The notes: a model not told the origin generated them from the sequence alone. 64,000 bases of DNA from Rhizobium chutanense (GCF_002531935.1 NZ_NWSV01000001.1:434001-498000); one strand, 5' to 3'. Shown: positions 42,153-52,688, numbered from the stretch's first letter. Translations and numbers: made by a program.

Positions 42153-45100
42153 CGCCGCCGCCCTCCTCGGTCTCGGCCGTCGACCATTCGGAGACGCGGG
42201 CGAGATGATCGTAGTCGCCGCCGAAGTCGAATTGCTGCGCCGGGATCAGCCGCGAGGTGAAGCCTTTCTCGCCGGATTGCAGCAGGCCCACGAACTTGAC
42301 CAGTTGGTCGAGCGATTCCTCGGCGAGATCCATCGCCGATTTCGCTTTGTCGCTGCGCGCCGCGCTCTCATTGTTGACGGTGTCGACCTGAAAACGGCGT
42401 CCCGGCCGCAGGCGGACATAGAGCAGGTCCTGCGGCACGAGACTGCCGGCATCACGGAAGGCGCCGGCGCTCAAGGCCGCCGCTTCGAGCGCAAGCTGCG
42501 GATCGAGAAGCACACGTGCCTGTGCCGGCGAGGGGTTATAGCCGGTCTTGTAATCGATGATATCGGCAGCGTTCGGTCCGATGACGTCGATCCGGTCGGC
42601 GACACCGGTGAGCCGGATATTGATCGCTTCCAGTTCGACGCCGCCCCGCACCTCCGTCAGCGTCTTGCGGATGCCGGGCCGCCGTTCGGCTTCCCATTCG
42701 AGGAAGGCGCGGGCGACCGCGCGAAAGCGCGGCCGCCACACCGCATCGATATGTGGCGGTAGCTGCTCCATGTCGAACAGCTCGGAAAGAATGCGTTCCA
42801 TCGCTGCCGCAGCATCCGGCGTGCCGGCGACATGCGCCTCGCGGATGAACCGGTCGATGATCTTGTGGTAGAGCGTTCCGCGCTCGGCCGCTCCCGGATC
42901 GCGGTTGAACGCATCGACAGGATCGAGCCGCAGGATGCGGCGGGCATAGATGGCGTAGGGATCGCGGCGCAGCCGGCCGACCTCACTGAAGGAATAGGAT
43001 GTCGGCTGCAGTGCCAATGGCGGTTTCGGCGAGGGCCGCTGCGCCGGAGCCTGGGCTTCGTCGCGATCGATCAGGGCCGCCCATCGAAGGAACCGGTTGC
43101 CGCGTCCCTTCAATTCCGCTTCGAACGCCTCTCCGGCAAGCGCCAGCAGTCGCTGCAGCCAGCGCGAGGCGACCGTCGGCGTCGAGCCCTGGCGCAGCGC
43201 TCTGGAATAGATCAGATGGCGCGTGCCGTTTGCCATCTCGAAGTCATGCGCCAGCTGGCCGATGCGCCGCTCCGGCGGCTCGAGCCCGATTTCCGTCTTC
43301 ATCATACGCGGAATGAAGGGATTGTTGGCGGTCTGTCCCGGCCAGGTGCCCTCGTTCAGGCCGCCGAGGATGAGGGTGTCGACGCTCTGCAGGCGGGCTT
43401 CCAGCGTGCCGAAGATGAAGAGGCGGGGATGGCTGAGCGCCCGCGGCTTCACCGCATGCCCGGCGGCAAGCGCTGCCATGATGTCGATCCATTGCGGCCC
43501 GTCGGCCTCCATTTGGCCGTCCGTCTCGATCACTTCGCCGAGCAGGGCGGCCAGCGCATCGCCGGCTTCCCCTGACCAGAGATCGGCGAGATTGCCTCGC
43601 GGATCGGCCGCCACCGCTTCGAGCGAGCGGCCGGTGCGCTCTGCCCATTCGGACAAGGTGAAACTCACAGTTTTCCCGCGGTCTTCCGGCCGGTGCCGCA
43701 GCAAGGCCGAAGCCAGGGGCTCGGTCGCCCGGGTGACCCGGCCCGCCAAGTCGTAAGCGGCTTCGGCGGCGTCGGGCGCAAGTGCCTTTCGCCATTGCGG
43801 CGCGTGCCTGTCGAGCGCCTGTTCGGCAAGCTGATGGGTGAGCAGCGGCTCGAGCGTACTGATATCCACCTCAGCGACACCGCCGCGCAGTGCCAGCAGT
43901 TCGAGCGCCTCGGTGGCGGAAATCAATGCGGCGCGGTCCAGGCCGAAGCGCGCCAGCGGATGTTTGAGCAGCGAGACGATCGCCACCGGATCGCCCGGAC
44001 GCAGCGCTGCTTCCAGCAGCAATTGCAGCAGCGTGCCCTGCGGCGTGGCCGCAAGCGGTGTGCCCGCCGAATCGTCGGCGAGGATGCCGAAGCGGGAAAG
44101 CTCGGCCATCACCCGCCGGGCGAGATTGCGGTCCGGCGTGATCAGGGCTGCCCGGCTCTCGCCGTCCTGTCCCGGCTTTTCCAGTGCAAGCCGGAGCGCG
44201 ATGGCAATCGCGGTCGCTTCCTCGCGCTCGTTGGCGGCTTCGATCAGCGAAACATCGGCGAAGGCTGAAGACAGAGTTCCCGCGGGCAGCTCGCCTTTCC
44301 ATGCTCCCCAATCGCTGGTCGCCTCCGATGGGGTGAGCGCCCGAGACAGGACTTCGGCGCGCCGCTCAAGATCGGGCTCCGGCCGGTCGAGCAGTGTCAC
44401 GTCGGCGCGCGTCAGCTTCAGCCGCTTGAGCAGCGACGACAGGCCATATTGCGGATGGCTTCGGCTTGCGGGATTGGCATGCTGGCCGGGTGCCGATTCC
44501 GGCGCGACCATCTGCCAGTCTTTCTCGGGCATCGAGAGATCGAGGCCGGGAAGCACGATCACCCCTTCAGGCAGATTGGCGACGGCGGCGATGAGATCGG
44601 CGGTGGCGGGCACCGAACCCGTCGAACCGGCGATGATGATCGGTCCGGTGGGTTGCGTCGCCGAAAGCCTGGATGCTTCGGCCCGGAGAATGGCGTTCCT
44701 GTGCCGCGCCGGCGAGGATTTGCCGAGTTCGGAAAGCCGCTCCGGCCAGAAGGCGCTGGCGATCTGCAGGAACTCCGCGGTCAGCTGCCACCAGGCGGCA
44801 TAATCGCCGGTGTCGAGTTTCGACAATTCCGACCAGTCGAGATCCTCGGTTTCGATGGAATCGATCAGCTCGGCAAGATTACGGGCGAGCCAGATCGCAT
44901 CGGCCGGGCTCGCCGGTGCGACGAGCGGCGAGTCCGAATGGATGTGGCGGACGATGTCCGGCAGCTTGTTTCGCCAGGCAAGGATGAGGCGGGCAAGCTC
45001 CAGCAGCCGGGCCGTGTTCGACAGCGGCTGAGCGAGATCGATCGTTGCCGGCAGCGCCTCGTCGAAATAGCCGCTGTCGTCATCGGTTTCTCCGAGAGGA

Positions 45101-45339
45101 CGAATGGCCGGCAGGATCGCCGAGCGGCCGCCGAGCAGATCGACGAATTCTGAACGCAGCACGCGCACGGCGCGCCGGGTCGGCAGATAGATCGTTACCC
45201 TCGAAAGCGACAGCGGATCATCGGCCTCATACCGGAAGAGCGGCGTCAATCGGCCGTCGCAAAGCGTCGTCGCCAGCATTTTCAGGAAGGAGCTGCCCGC
45301 CGGGATCGTCAGGATGCATGGCTGGTGCCGCTCCGCCAT
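42145..45339 (-). CDS. addB: AddB helicase-nuclease subunit, alphaproteobacterial type
   Basis: Second subunit of AddAB; 1064 residues. The C-terminal nuclease motif ADIIDYKTGYNPSP is intact. The N-terminal position of the Walker A reads TIPAGSSFLKML, lacking the GxGKT lysine, so ATPase function is doubtful. The whole protein has only two Cys (positions 8 and 27), so the four-Cys iron-sulfur site of the Bacillus enzyme is absent. Four bases upstream is the MurU-like gene. Confidence 0.94.
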   Translation of the reverse strand: MAERHQPCILTIPAGSSFLKMLATTLCDGRLTPLFRYEADDPLSLSRVTIYLPTRRAVRVLRSEFVDLLGGRSAILPAIRPLGETDDDSGYFDEALPATIDLAQPLSNTARLLELARLILAWRNKLPDIVRHIHSDSPLVAPASPADAIWLARNLAELIDSIETEDLDWSELSKLDTGDYAAWWQLTAEFLQIASAFWPERLSELGKSSPARHRNAILRAEASRLSATQPTGPIIIAGSTGSVPATADLIAAVANLPEGVIVLPGLDLSMPEKDWQMVAPESAPGQHANPASRSHPQYGLSSLLKRLKLTRADVTLLDRPEPDLERRAEVLSRALTPSEATSDWGAWKGELPAGTLSSAFADVSLIEAANEREEATAIAIALRLALEKPGQDGESRAALITPDRNLARRVMAELSRFGILADDSAGTPLAATPQGTLLQLLLEAALRPGDPVAIVSLLKHPLARFGLDRAALISATEALELLALRGGVAEVDISTLEPLLTHQLAEQALDRHAPQWRKALAPDAAEAAYDLAGRVTRATEPLASALLRHRPEDRGKTVSFTLSEWAERTGRSLEAVAADPRGNLADLWSGEAGDALAALLGEVIETDGQMEADGPQWIDIMAALAAGHAVKPRALSHPRLFIFGTLEARLQSVDTLILGGLNEGTWPGQTANNPFIPRMMKTEIGLEPPERRIGQLAHDFEMANGTRHLIYSRALRQGSTPTVASRWLQRLLALAGEAFEAELKGRGNRFLRWAALIDRDEAQAPAQRPSPKPPLALQPTSYSFSEVGRLRRDPYAIYARRILRLDPVDAFNRDPGAAERGTLYHKIIDRFIREAHVAGTPDAAAAMERILSELFDMEQLPPHIDAVWRPRFRAVARAFLEWEAERRPGIRKTLTEVRGGVELEAINIRLTGVADRIDVIGPNAADIIDYKTGYNPSPAQARVLLDPQLALEAAALSAGAFRDAGSLVPQDLLYVRLRPGRRFQVDTVNNESAARSDKAKSAMDLAEESLDQLVKFVGLLQSGEKGFTSRLIPAQQFDFGGDYDHLARVSEWSTAETEEGGGDE

Positions 45340-45342
45340 GGC

Positions 45343-46074
45343 TCACGCGAACGTCCGCAGCCGTCGGATCGTTTCCTCCGCCTCGCCGATCGCTTCCGGT
45401 GTTCCCACAGTCAGCCAGTGGCCGTCGAGCACCATGCCGAACAGCCGTTTGCGGGCGATCGCCCTGTCGAAATAGATGTTGAGGTTGAAGGCATCCCGCG
45501 GCGCGTCGTCGAACAGCGCCGGGTTCATGGCGATCGCACCGGCATAGACGACGGGATTGTAAGGGTCGTCGCGATACCGCGTCAGCCTTCCATCGGCCGC
45601 GAGGCTGAAGTCGTTTTTGCCGTTGTGGCCGGTGGTATCCTCGATGCCAACGCAAAGCAGCGCCATGTCCATGCGTTCGGCATCGAAGAATCCGGCTAAG
45701 CGTTGCAGATTGGTCGGTCGCCCCGGCTGTTCGCCGATCCAGAAGAGATCGGCATTCATGACGAAAACATTCTCGCGATCAAGCAGCGTCAGGCCCTTGG
45801 CCAGGCCGCCGCCGGAATTCATCAGCGCCTCCCGCTCATCCGATATGATGATGTCGAGGCCGCGATAGGCTTCGAGATGGTCGAGCATCTGGCCGGCATG
45901 ATGGTGAACATTGACGACGGCGCGTTCAACGCCGGCGGCAACCAGCGAATCCAGCGCGTAGTCGATCATCGGCTTGCCGTCGATCTTCACCAGCGGCTTC
46001 GGGATCGTGTCGGTGATCGGGCGCATGCGGGTTCCAAGACCCGCGGCCAGTACCATGGCTTGTCTGATCGTCAT
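45343..46074 (-). CDS. murU: MurU-like nucleotidyltransferase
   Basis: A sugar-1-phosphate nucleotidyltransferase of 243 residues. The N-terminal signature MVLAAGLGTRMRPITDTIPKPLV has the GxGTRxxP(x)4PK pattern. The gene directly follows an AmgK-like kinase, and the pair AmgK-MurU is known from Pseudomonas and Caulobacter for recycling MurNAc into UDP-MurNAc. Hence MurU is the preferred call; a mannose-1-phosphate guanylyltransferase-like role is the alternative. Start ATG at 46074, 13 bases after the kinase stop. Confidence 0.82.
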   Translation of the reverse strand: MTIRQAMVLAAGLGTRMRPITDTIPKPLVKIDGKPMIDYALDSLVAAGVERAVVNVHHHAGQMLDHLEAYRGLDIIISDEREALMNSGGGLAKGLTLLDRENVFVMNADLFWIGEQPGRPTNLQRLAGFFDAERMDMALLCVGIEDTTGHNGKNDFSLAADGRLTRYRDDPYNPVVYAGAIAMNPALFDDAPRDAFNLNIYFDRAIARKRLFGMVLDGHWLTVGTPEAIGEAEETIRRLRTFA

Positions 46075-46087
46075 GCTGATCCGGAAC

Positions 46088-47599
46088 TTATGATTCGCTT
46101 TGGCCTATTCCAGCCCTTGCGCACCAATCGCGCAAGGGGGCAAGCGCTTCGTGCTCGAGCGCGACCCTGAGATAGGCAAGCGTTCGCGGCATATGTTTGA
46201 GATAGCCGGGCTTGCCGTCGCGCTGCAAGAGCCGCACCCAGAGACCGGCGAGCTTGCAGTTGCGCTGCGCCGACATGATCGCCCAGGTCTTCATGAATCC
46301 GGCTTCGTCGAAGCTGCCCTGTGCACGACGAAGGCTGAGATAATCATCCATCAGCTGCCGGAAGAGGTCCGGTTCGATCGTCACACGCGCATCCTGAACG
46401 ATCGAGGCGAGATCATAGGCAGTCGGACCGATCATCGCGTCCTGGAAGTCGATGAGGCCGACCTTGCCGATACCGTTTTCCTGTTCGCGCCAGATGATGT
46501 TTGGCGAATGGAAATCGCGCAGCAGCAGGTTCGTTTCAGCCGATTGCAGCTCGTCGATCAAATGGTCCCAGATCGCCAGATATTCCGCGCGTTCGGCATC
46601 CGTGGGGGCCGTGCCGCGCTTCCAGGCGATATGCCAGTCGAGCACGAGCTGCACTTCCATCTTCATCGCCGTGCGATCGAAGTCCGGAATGTGATGCGTA
46701 TGCGTTGGAGAAACCAGGATATCCTGCGGAATCTGCATCGAATGAAGATGGGCAAGGCAAGCGACGCTTTGCCGGTAGCGTTCGGCGATTGGCCGTCCGT
46801 CGTCATCGAGCACGCCTTCGGTGCCGAGATCTTCGATCAGCAGGATGCCTTTGATATAATCGACCTTATAAATCTCCGGCGCCGCAAAACCGCGCTCACG
46901 CAAGGCATCGGCAATCGCGACGAAAGGATAGGCGTTCTGGGCGAGATGCGCGACCTTGGGATAGGGCTTGCCGTCATGGACCGGCGGTCCCTCGGGATGT
47001 GGGCGCCAATCCATCAGTATTTTTCGTGGGGCAGCGTCCGGATAGATCGCCTCATAGGCGCGCAGTGAAGCGTCGCCGGTCAGGAAGCGGCGTTTGACAG
47101 CCGGATAGCCGGCTTCATCGAGGAAAGCGCGGATCGCCAGGACCCTGCGGATGCGCGAGGCCTGCGGGTCCGAGGCCTTGATCGTTGCGCGGCGACCGCT
47201 GCCCTCATGTTCCAAGCCCAGTGTGATACGCTCGACGGGCAGTTCGCCCTCTGCCATCTCGGGCCATTCGACGAGACAGATGCCGTTCTCCAGGGCTTCG
47301 TCGAAGCCGAGTTCCGTCAGTTCCGAGGGATCGCCGAGCCGGTAAAGATCGAAATGCGAAATGGGAATGCGCAGATCGTAGGACTGCACCAGCGTGAAGG
47401 TCGGGCTCGGGACTTCGAGCCCATCGTCATCGGCCATGGCGCGCAGGATCGCACGGGCGAGCGAAGATTTGCCCGCACCGAGATCGCCGGAAAGAGCCAG
47501 GCAATCGCCGGCTTTCAGGGCGAGCGCCAGGTCTTCGCCGAAGCGGATGGTCGCCGCTTCGTCCTTCAGAAAGACCGAGATCGTATCGCCGGTCGTCAT
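46088..47599 (-). CDS. TsaE-AmgK fusion: t6A ATPase plus amino-sugar kinase
   Basis: A 503-residue two-domain protein. Residues 1 to about 150 are TsaE (YjeE), the ATPase of the tRNA t6A threonylcarbamoyl complex, with Walker A GDLGAGKSS (38-46) and SPTFTLVQSYD. From about 170 on is an aminoglycoside-phosphotransferase-like kinase with the catalytic Asp362 in RDFHSPN (361-367) and the metal motif IDFQDAM (Asp384), matching AmgK, the anomeric MurNAc/GlcNAc kinase. The fusion is single and in frame, with no stop between. It overlaps divL by four bases and precedes a murU-like gene. Confidence 0.88.
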   Translation of the reverse strand: MTTGDTISVFLKDEAATIRFGEDLALALKAGDCLALSGDLGAGKSSLARAILRAMADDDGLEVPSPTFTLVQSYDLRIPISHFDLYRLGDPSELTELGFDEALENGICLVEWPEMAEGELPVERITLGLEHEGSGRRATIKASDPQASRIRRVLAIRAFLDEAGYPAVKRRFLTGDASLRAYEAIYPDAAPRKILMDWRPHPEGPPVHDGKPYPKVAHLAQNAYPFVAIADALRERGFAAPEIYKVDYIKGILLIEDLGTEGVLDDDGRPIAERYRQSVACLAHLHSMQIPQDILVSPTHTHHIPDFDRTAMKMEVQLVLDWHIAWKRGTAPTDAERAEYLAIWDHLIDELQSAETNLLLRDFHSPNIIWREQENGIGKVGLIDFQDAMIGPTAYDLASIVQDARVTIEPDLFRQLMDDYLSLRRAQGSFDEAGFMKTWAIMSAQRNCKLAGLWVRLLQRDGKPGYLKHMPRTLAYLRVALEHEALAPLRDWCARAGIGQSES

Positions 47600-50181
47600 T
47601 CGGCAGCGGCGGAATGCGGGATGTCGACCGAGGGAATGCGGCAGACCACGGTCGTGCCCTTGCCCGGCTCGCTGTCGATCGTCACGTCGCCGTGATGCAG
47701 GCTGACGAAGCTGTCGACGATCGACAGGCCAAGGCCGGCGCCGCCGCGTTTGCCGCTTTTCGCTCCGGTCGCAAAACGATCGAAGACGGTTGCGATCATG
47801 TCAGGCGAGATGCCGGGGCCGCGATCGCGGACGGCGAAGACGAAATCCGTGCCGTCGCGGTGGCATTCCAGCGAGATCGAGGTGCCCTCGGGCGAAAAAT
47901 TCGCCGCATTGGCAAGCAGCTTCAGCAGGATCTGCTTCAGCCGCTGCGGGTCGGCGACGATCGAGCCGAGATAGGCGGGAGCGGTGATTTCAAGCGCCAC
48001 GCCGCTTTCATGCAGGCGATCGGCGATCTGCATCGACACGTCGTCGAGCAGGTCGTTGAGATCAATATCCGCATAGTTGAGCCGCATGATGCCGGCGTCG
48101 ACGGTCGCCAGGTCGAGGATATCGTTGACGAGCGTCAGCAGAACCGAGGACGAGGTCGAGATATGGTCGATATATTCGGCCTGCCGGTCGTTCAGCGGTC
48201 CGACACCCTGCGTGCGCAGCAGGTCGGTGAAGCCGATGATATTGGTCAGCGGCGAGCGCAGCTCATAGGAAACATGCTGGACGAAATCGTTCTTCAGCTC
48301 GTCGGCCTTGCGCAGCGCCTCGTTTTTCTCGGTCAGCGCCCGCTCGGCACGCACGCTGTCCGTCATGTTGACGAAGGTCAGCATGGTCTGGGCGTTCGGT
48401 AGCGGGATGACGGCATAATCGAGCACGAGGCCGGAGAAGAGTTCCAGCGTTCCCTGGCCCGAGCGACGTTCGTCGTCGAAGCTGGTGATCAGTTCGGCGA
48501 AAGTCTTCCAGCCGTCCGGCCGGTCGTAGGAGGGCGCGCAGGCCTCGCCCAATGCGCGGATATGGGTGCCGGGCTTGGCCTCCGTTTCCGTGATCCCCCA
48601 GAGCGCACGGAAGGCCGGATTCGAAAGGCGGATGCGTCCGTCCGGGCCGAACACCGCCACACCTTCGGACAGATGGTCGATCGTTTCGCCCTGCACCTTG
48701 ACCAGCGTGTTGTAACGCGTTTCGAGATCGACCTGCTCGGTCAGGTTTTCGAACACCCAGGTGGCGCCGCCCTGCGGATGGGCGGTTGCAAAGACGCGCA
48801 GCGTCTGCCCGTTCGGCAGGTGCCAGAGATCGGATTGCGTGTCGAGCGCGCGATAGACGGAAAGGGCGGCCTCCTTCCAGCTTTTCCAGTTGAGCTGGTC
48901 CGGCAGCTTCTTGGCCGCTCGCAGCCGCTCGAGCAGCTCGCTATTGTCAGGCCGGCCTTCGAGGAAGGCGATGTCGAGCTCCCAGAGCGCGACGAAGGCC
49001 TGGTTGTAGAATTGCAGCCGGCGATCGCCGTCGAAGATGGCGACCGGCGTGGCGAGGTGGTCGAGCGTTTCGGCGTGGCTCTTCAGCGTTCGCTCCAGCT
49101 CGGCGCGCGCCGCCTCTATGTCGGACACATCGATTGCAATGCCGGCCGAGCCGCCGGGAAGCCTGACGTCGACGACATCGAAGAATGTGCGGTTGCCGTG
49201 CACAACAGTCGAAATCGTGTCGTGGAAGGGCGATTCCGGCGTCGTCGTCGCGCGAATACGCTCGCGCGCCACGGTCGTCAGCATCTCGCGGCCTTCATTG
49301 ATCGCCTGCTGCGGCGATCGCGCTTCGACTGCCTCGCCATAAGCCTGGTTGACCCAGGTCAGCCGGCCCGCCGGGTCGCGCTGCCAGGCCGGCATGTCGA
49401 TCGCGTCGAGCATGGTCTGGAAGGACGAGATCGAGGTCATCAGCCGGTCGCGCTCGATCCTGAGCTCCGCAAGCTCGGCGCGCAGATTGTTGAGCGCCAC
49501 GAAGCGGACGAAGGCCCGCCCGCCGGAAACCCGGCCCTGCGCCTCGAGGATTTCGTCGCGGATGGTTTCGACCACCATATCGAAGCTCTGCGCCCCGTCG
49601 CGCAGCCGGTCGATCGCCTTTTCCAGATCGGCGGCCGAGCGTGACTTCAGCCAGAGGCCGAAGGCCAGGAATTCGCCGTCCTGCGGCGCGCCGGTCTCCG
49701 GCGGAAGCTGGCCGAGCAGTTCGGGGCGGGTATTGCCGTCCCAGATAACGATCCGCCGGTTCTTGTCGGCGATCAGAGCCTGGTATTGCGAAATGCGCTG
49801 CTGCGCATCGGAAAGCGCCGAGCGGATTTCCCGGCTCTCGTTTTCCAGATTGCCGCGCTGGCGCACGAGCCAGAGTGTCGAAAGCAGCGCTGCCGATATG
49901 ACGCCGATGACGACGGAAACGCCGACGACCTGCGAGGATGTGAAGAGGTGAGCCGAGGCTGCCGCCTGCTGCTCGCCCTGTGCCAGAACCGGCCGCGCCA
50001 GCGCGGCAAGCGCCGTGCCGGCCGCGCAGGCTTTCAGAAAGCGCGCCAATGATCGATGCTCTTGCTTTGCGGCCTCGTGTGCCGTTGCAGATTTATGTTC
50101 TTGACCTGTCATGACGAGGCGGCGATCGGCGCGAGCGCCATCATCCGCCTGACCGGGCAGGCTGTTTTTCATTTCCGACAT
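47596..50181 (-). CDS. divL: DivL-type cell-cycle histidine-kinase homologue (pseudokinase)
   Basis: An 861-residue membrane sensor with an N-terminal hydrophobic segment ending in Ala-Gln, a second membrane span (about 83-105), several PAS modules and a C-terminal histidine-kinase core. The H-box reads QHVSYELRSPLTN: the phospho-accepting His is Tyr639, with a His three residues earlier. Tyr at this place is the hallmark of DivL, which in Caulobacter tunes CckA through DivK. The ATP-binding domain is intact (LLANAANFSP, DRGPGIS, GGAGLGLSI). The ATG at 50181 is chosen, but a TTG at 50205 or later ATGs are possible. It overlaps the TsaE-AmgK gene. Confidence 0.9.
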   Translation of the reverse strand: MSEMKNSLPGQADDGARADRRLVMTGQEHKSATAHEAAKQEHRSLARFLKACAAGTALAALARPVLAQGEQQAAASAHLFTSSQVVGVSVVIGVISAALLSTLWLVRQRGNLENESREIRSALSDAQQRISQYQALIADKNRRIVIWDGNTRPELLGQLPPETGAPQDGEFLAFGLWLKSRSAADLEKAIDRLRDGAQSFDMVVETIRDEILEAQGRVSGGRAFVRFVALNNLRAELAELRIERDRLMTSISSFQTMLDAIDMPAWQRDPAGRLTWVNQAYGEAVEARSPQQAINEGREMLTTVARERIRATTTPESPFHDTISTVVHGNRTFFDVVDVRLPGGSAGIAIDVSDIEAARAELERTLKSHAETLDHLATPVAIFDGDRRLQFYNQAFVALWELDIAFLEGRPDNSELLERLRAAKKLPDQLNWKSWKEAALSVYRALDTQSDLWHLPNGQTLRVFATAHPQGGATWVFENLTEQVDLETRYNTLVKVQGETIDHLSEGVAVFGPDGRIRLSNPAFRALWGITETEAKPGTHIRALGEACAPSYDRPDGWKTFAELITSFDDERRSGQGTLELFSGLVLDYAVIPLPNAQTMLTFVNMTDSVRAERALTEKNEALRKADELKNDFVQHVSYELRSPLTNIIGFTDLLRTQGVGPLNDRQAEYIDHISTSSSVLLTLVNDILDLATVDAGIMRLNYADIDLNDLLDDVSMQIADRLHESGVALEITAPAYLGSIVADPQRLKQILLKLLANAANFSPEGTSISLECHRDGTDFVFAVRDRGPGISPDMIATVFDRFATGAKSGKRGGAGLGLSIVDSFVSLHHGDVTIDSEPGKGTTVVCRIPSVDIPHSAAAE

Positions 50182-50326
50182 CCGCGGTATGTCTCCGTCC
50201 TTCAATGTGCCGCATTACGACAAGACATCCCATTTTCGAGCGGTCGGACGGGGTCCGGCGTCCCGAATCAAGTCTTAAAACAATACTTCGGAAGGGAATC
50301 GGCGGGAAGGGAGCGCCCAAAAAATA

Positions 50327-50354
50327 AGCCGCGGCATTTGTCAATGCCGCGGCT
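50327..50354 (-). terminator. Terminator after ahcY
   Basis: AGCCGCGGCATT (50327-50338) pairs perfectly with AATGCCGCGGCT (50343-50354). On the minus strand it is followed by TTATTTTTTGGG. It sits 29 bases after the ahcY stop and ahead of divL. Confidence 0.93.
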
Positions 50355-50383
50355 TCTACATCTTGTGGATATTAACGATAAGA

Positions 50384-51784
<1,401 letters not shown>

Positions 51785-51897
51785 AGAGGTCTCCAGGCTG
51801 AAAAACGTCTCAAAATTGGCGCAGGCGCGAGATGACCGCGCGATGGATGGGCCGCGTGCATAACAACAAAAAGCTAAGTGCATCGCACGTTCAATGC

Positions 51898-51922
51898 GAC
51901 ATGCTTTAGCGCACGGCATGTC
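51898..51922. other. Inverted repeat in the ahcY leader
   Basis: GACATGC (51898-51904) faces GCATGTC (51916-51922) across an 11-base loop, and nearby CTTCGCATGCGAAG (51937-51950) is a perfect 14-bp palindrome. Both lie between the possible operator and ahcY. No family of leader RNA fits that I recognise. Confidence 0.4.
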
Positions 51923-51959
51923 CGCCGTTTAGCAGGCTTCGCATGCGAAGGCAATAAGG

Positions 51960-51979
51960 ATATAAAGAAGTCTTTATAT
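51960..51979. promoter_or_regulatory. Candidate SahR-type operator upstream of ahcY
   Basis: ATATAAAGAAGTCTTTATAT is a 9-bp perfect inverted repeat with a 2-base spacer. It resembles the AT-rich palindromes reported for SahR, an ArsR-type regulator of SAM-cycle genes in Proteobacteria. The match to SahR is from memory and not measured. No SahR gene is in the window. Confidence 0.55.
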
Positions 51980-52001
51980 GTTTATATGAGCTCGGCCGAG
52001 C

Positions 52002-52277
52002 TCACATCTCTTCGCCGAACCGGTTCTGGATCAGTTGGTCGAGCGCTTCCAGCGCTTCTTGCGCCTGGCTGCCGCTCGCCGAGACGACGACGCTCGAGCC
52101 GGGGCTTGCCGCAAGCATCATCAGGCCCATGATCGAGGTGCCGCCGACCGTCATTCCGTCCTTGGAAACGGTGATGGCGGCGTCGAAGGTCTCGACCATC
52201 TGCACGAATTTGGCGGAGGCGCGCGCGTGAAGACCGCGCTTGTTGATGATGAGGAGTTCCCGGGAGAGCGATGTCAT
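52002..52277 (-). CDS. ptsH: HPr phosphocarrier of the nitrogen-type PTS
   Basis: A 91-residue HPr/NPr-like protein. The phospho-accepting His17 is in KRGLHARA, and Ser48 in GGTSIMGL is the residue phosphorylated by HPr kinase. The gene starts nine bases after the upstream EIIA gene and ends 217 bases ahead of the ahcY start. With EIIA-Man and HprK it forms the regulatory PTS of alphaproteobacteria, which signals rather than transports. Confidence 0.94.
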   Translation of the reverse strand: MTSLSRELLIINKRGLHARASAKFVQMVETFDAAITVSKDGMTVGGTSIMGLMMLAASPGSSVVVSASGSQAQEALEALDQLIQNRFGEEM

Positions 52278-52286
52278 GAAGGGCCG

Positions 52287-52688
52287 TTATTTTCCGCTGA
52301 GCACGCGGCTCGCGACATTGATATATTTTCGCCCGGCTTCGGAAGCCTCCACCAGCGCTTTCTCCATGTTGTTCTCGCCGCGCACGCCGGCGAGCTTGAT
52401 CAGCATCGGCAGGTTGACGCCGGCAATGACTTCGGTATGGCCGCTGCTCATGACTGATATGGCGAGATTGGACGGCGTGCCGCCGAACATGTCGGTCAGA
52501 ATGACGACGCCATGGCCGTCATCGGCACCGGAAACAGCTTCCAGAATGTCCTGCCGTCTTTGATCCATGTCGTCTTCGGGGCCAATACAGACCGTCTCGA
52601 TGAATTTCTGAGGACCGACGACGTGCTCGACAGCATGACGAAACTCTTCAGCCAGCTTGCCATGAGTGACAAGCACAAGTCCGATCAT
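52287..52688 (-). CDS. PTS EIIA component, mannose family
   Basis: A 133-residue EIIA-Man domain with His9 in IGLVLVTHGKLAEEF as the phospho-site, followed by GVVILTDMFGGTPSNLA. It receives phosphate from HPr; no EIIB/C genes follow, so a regulatory role is likely. ATG at 52688 (MIGLVLVTHG) is chosen; longer starts give non-family residues. Confidence 0.93.
   Translation of the reverse strand: MIGLVLVTHGKLAEEFRHAVEHVVGPQKFIETVCIGPEDDMDQRRQDILEAVSGADDGHGVVILTDMFGGTPSNLAISVMSSGHTEVIAGVNLPMLIKLAGVRGENNMEKALVEASEAGRKYINVASRVLSGK

Noticed and set aside
51785..52001. SAH or SAM riboswitch upstream of ahcY
   Set aside because: I tried to fit the known SAH and SAM-II cores and did not see them; the palindromes look more like protein sites.
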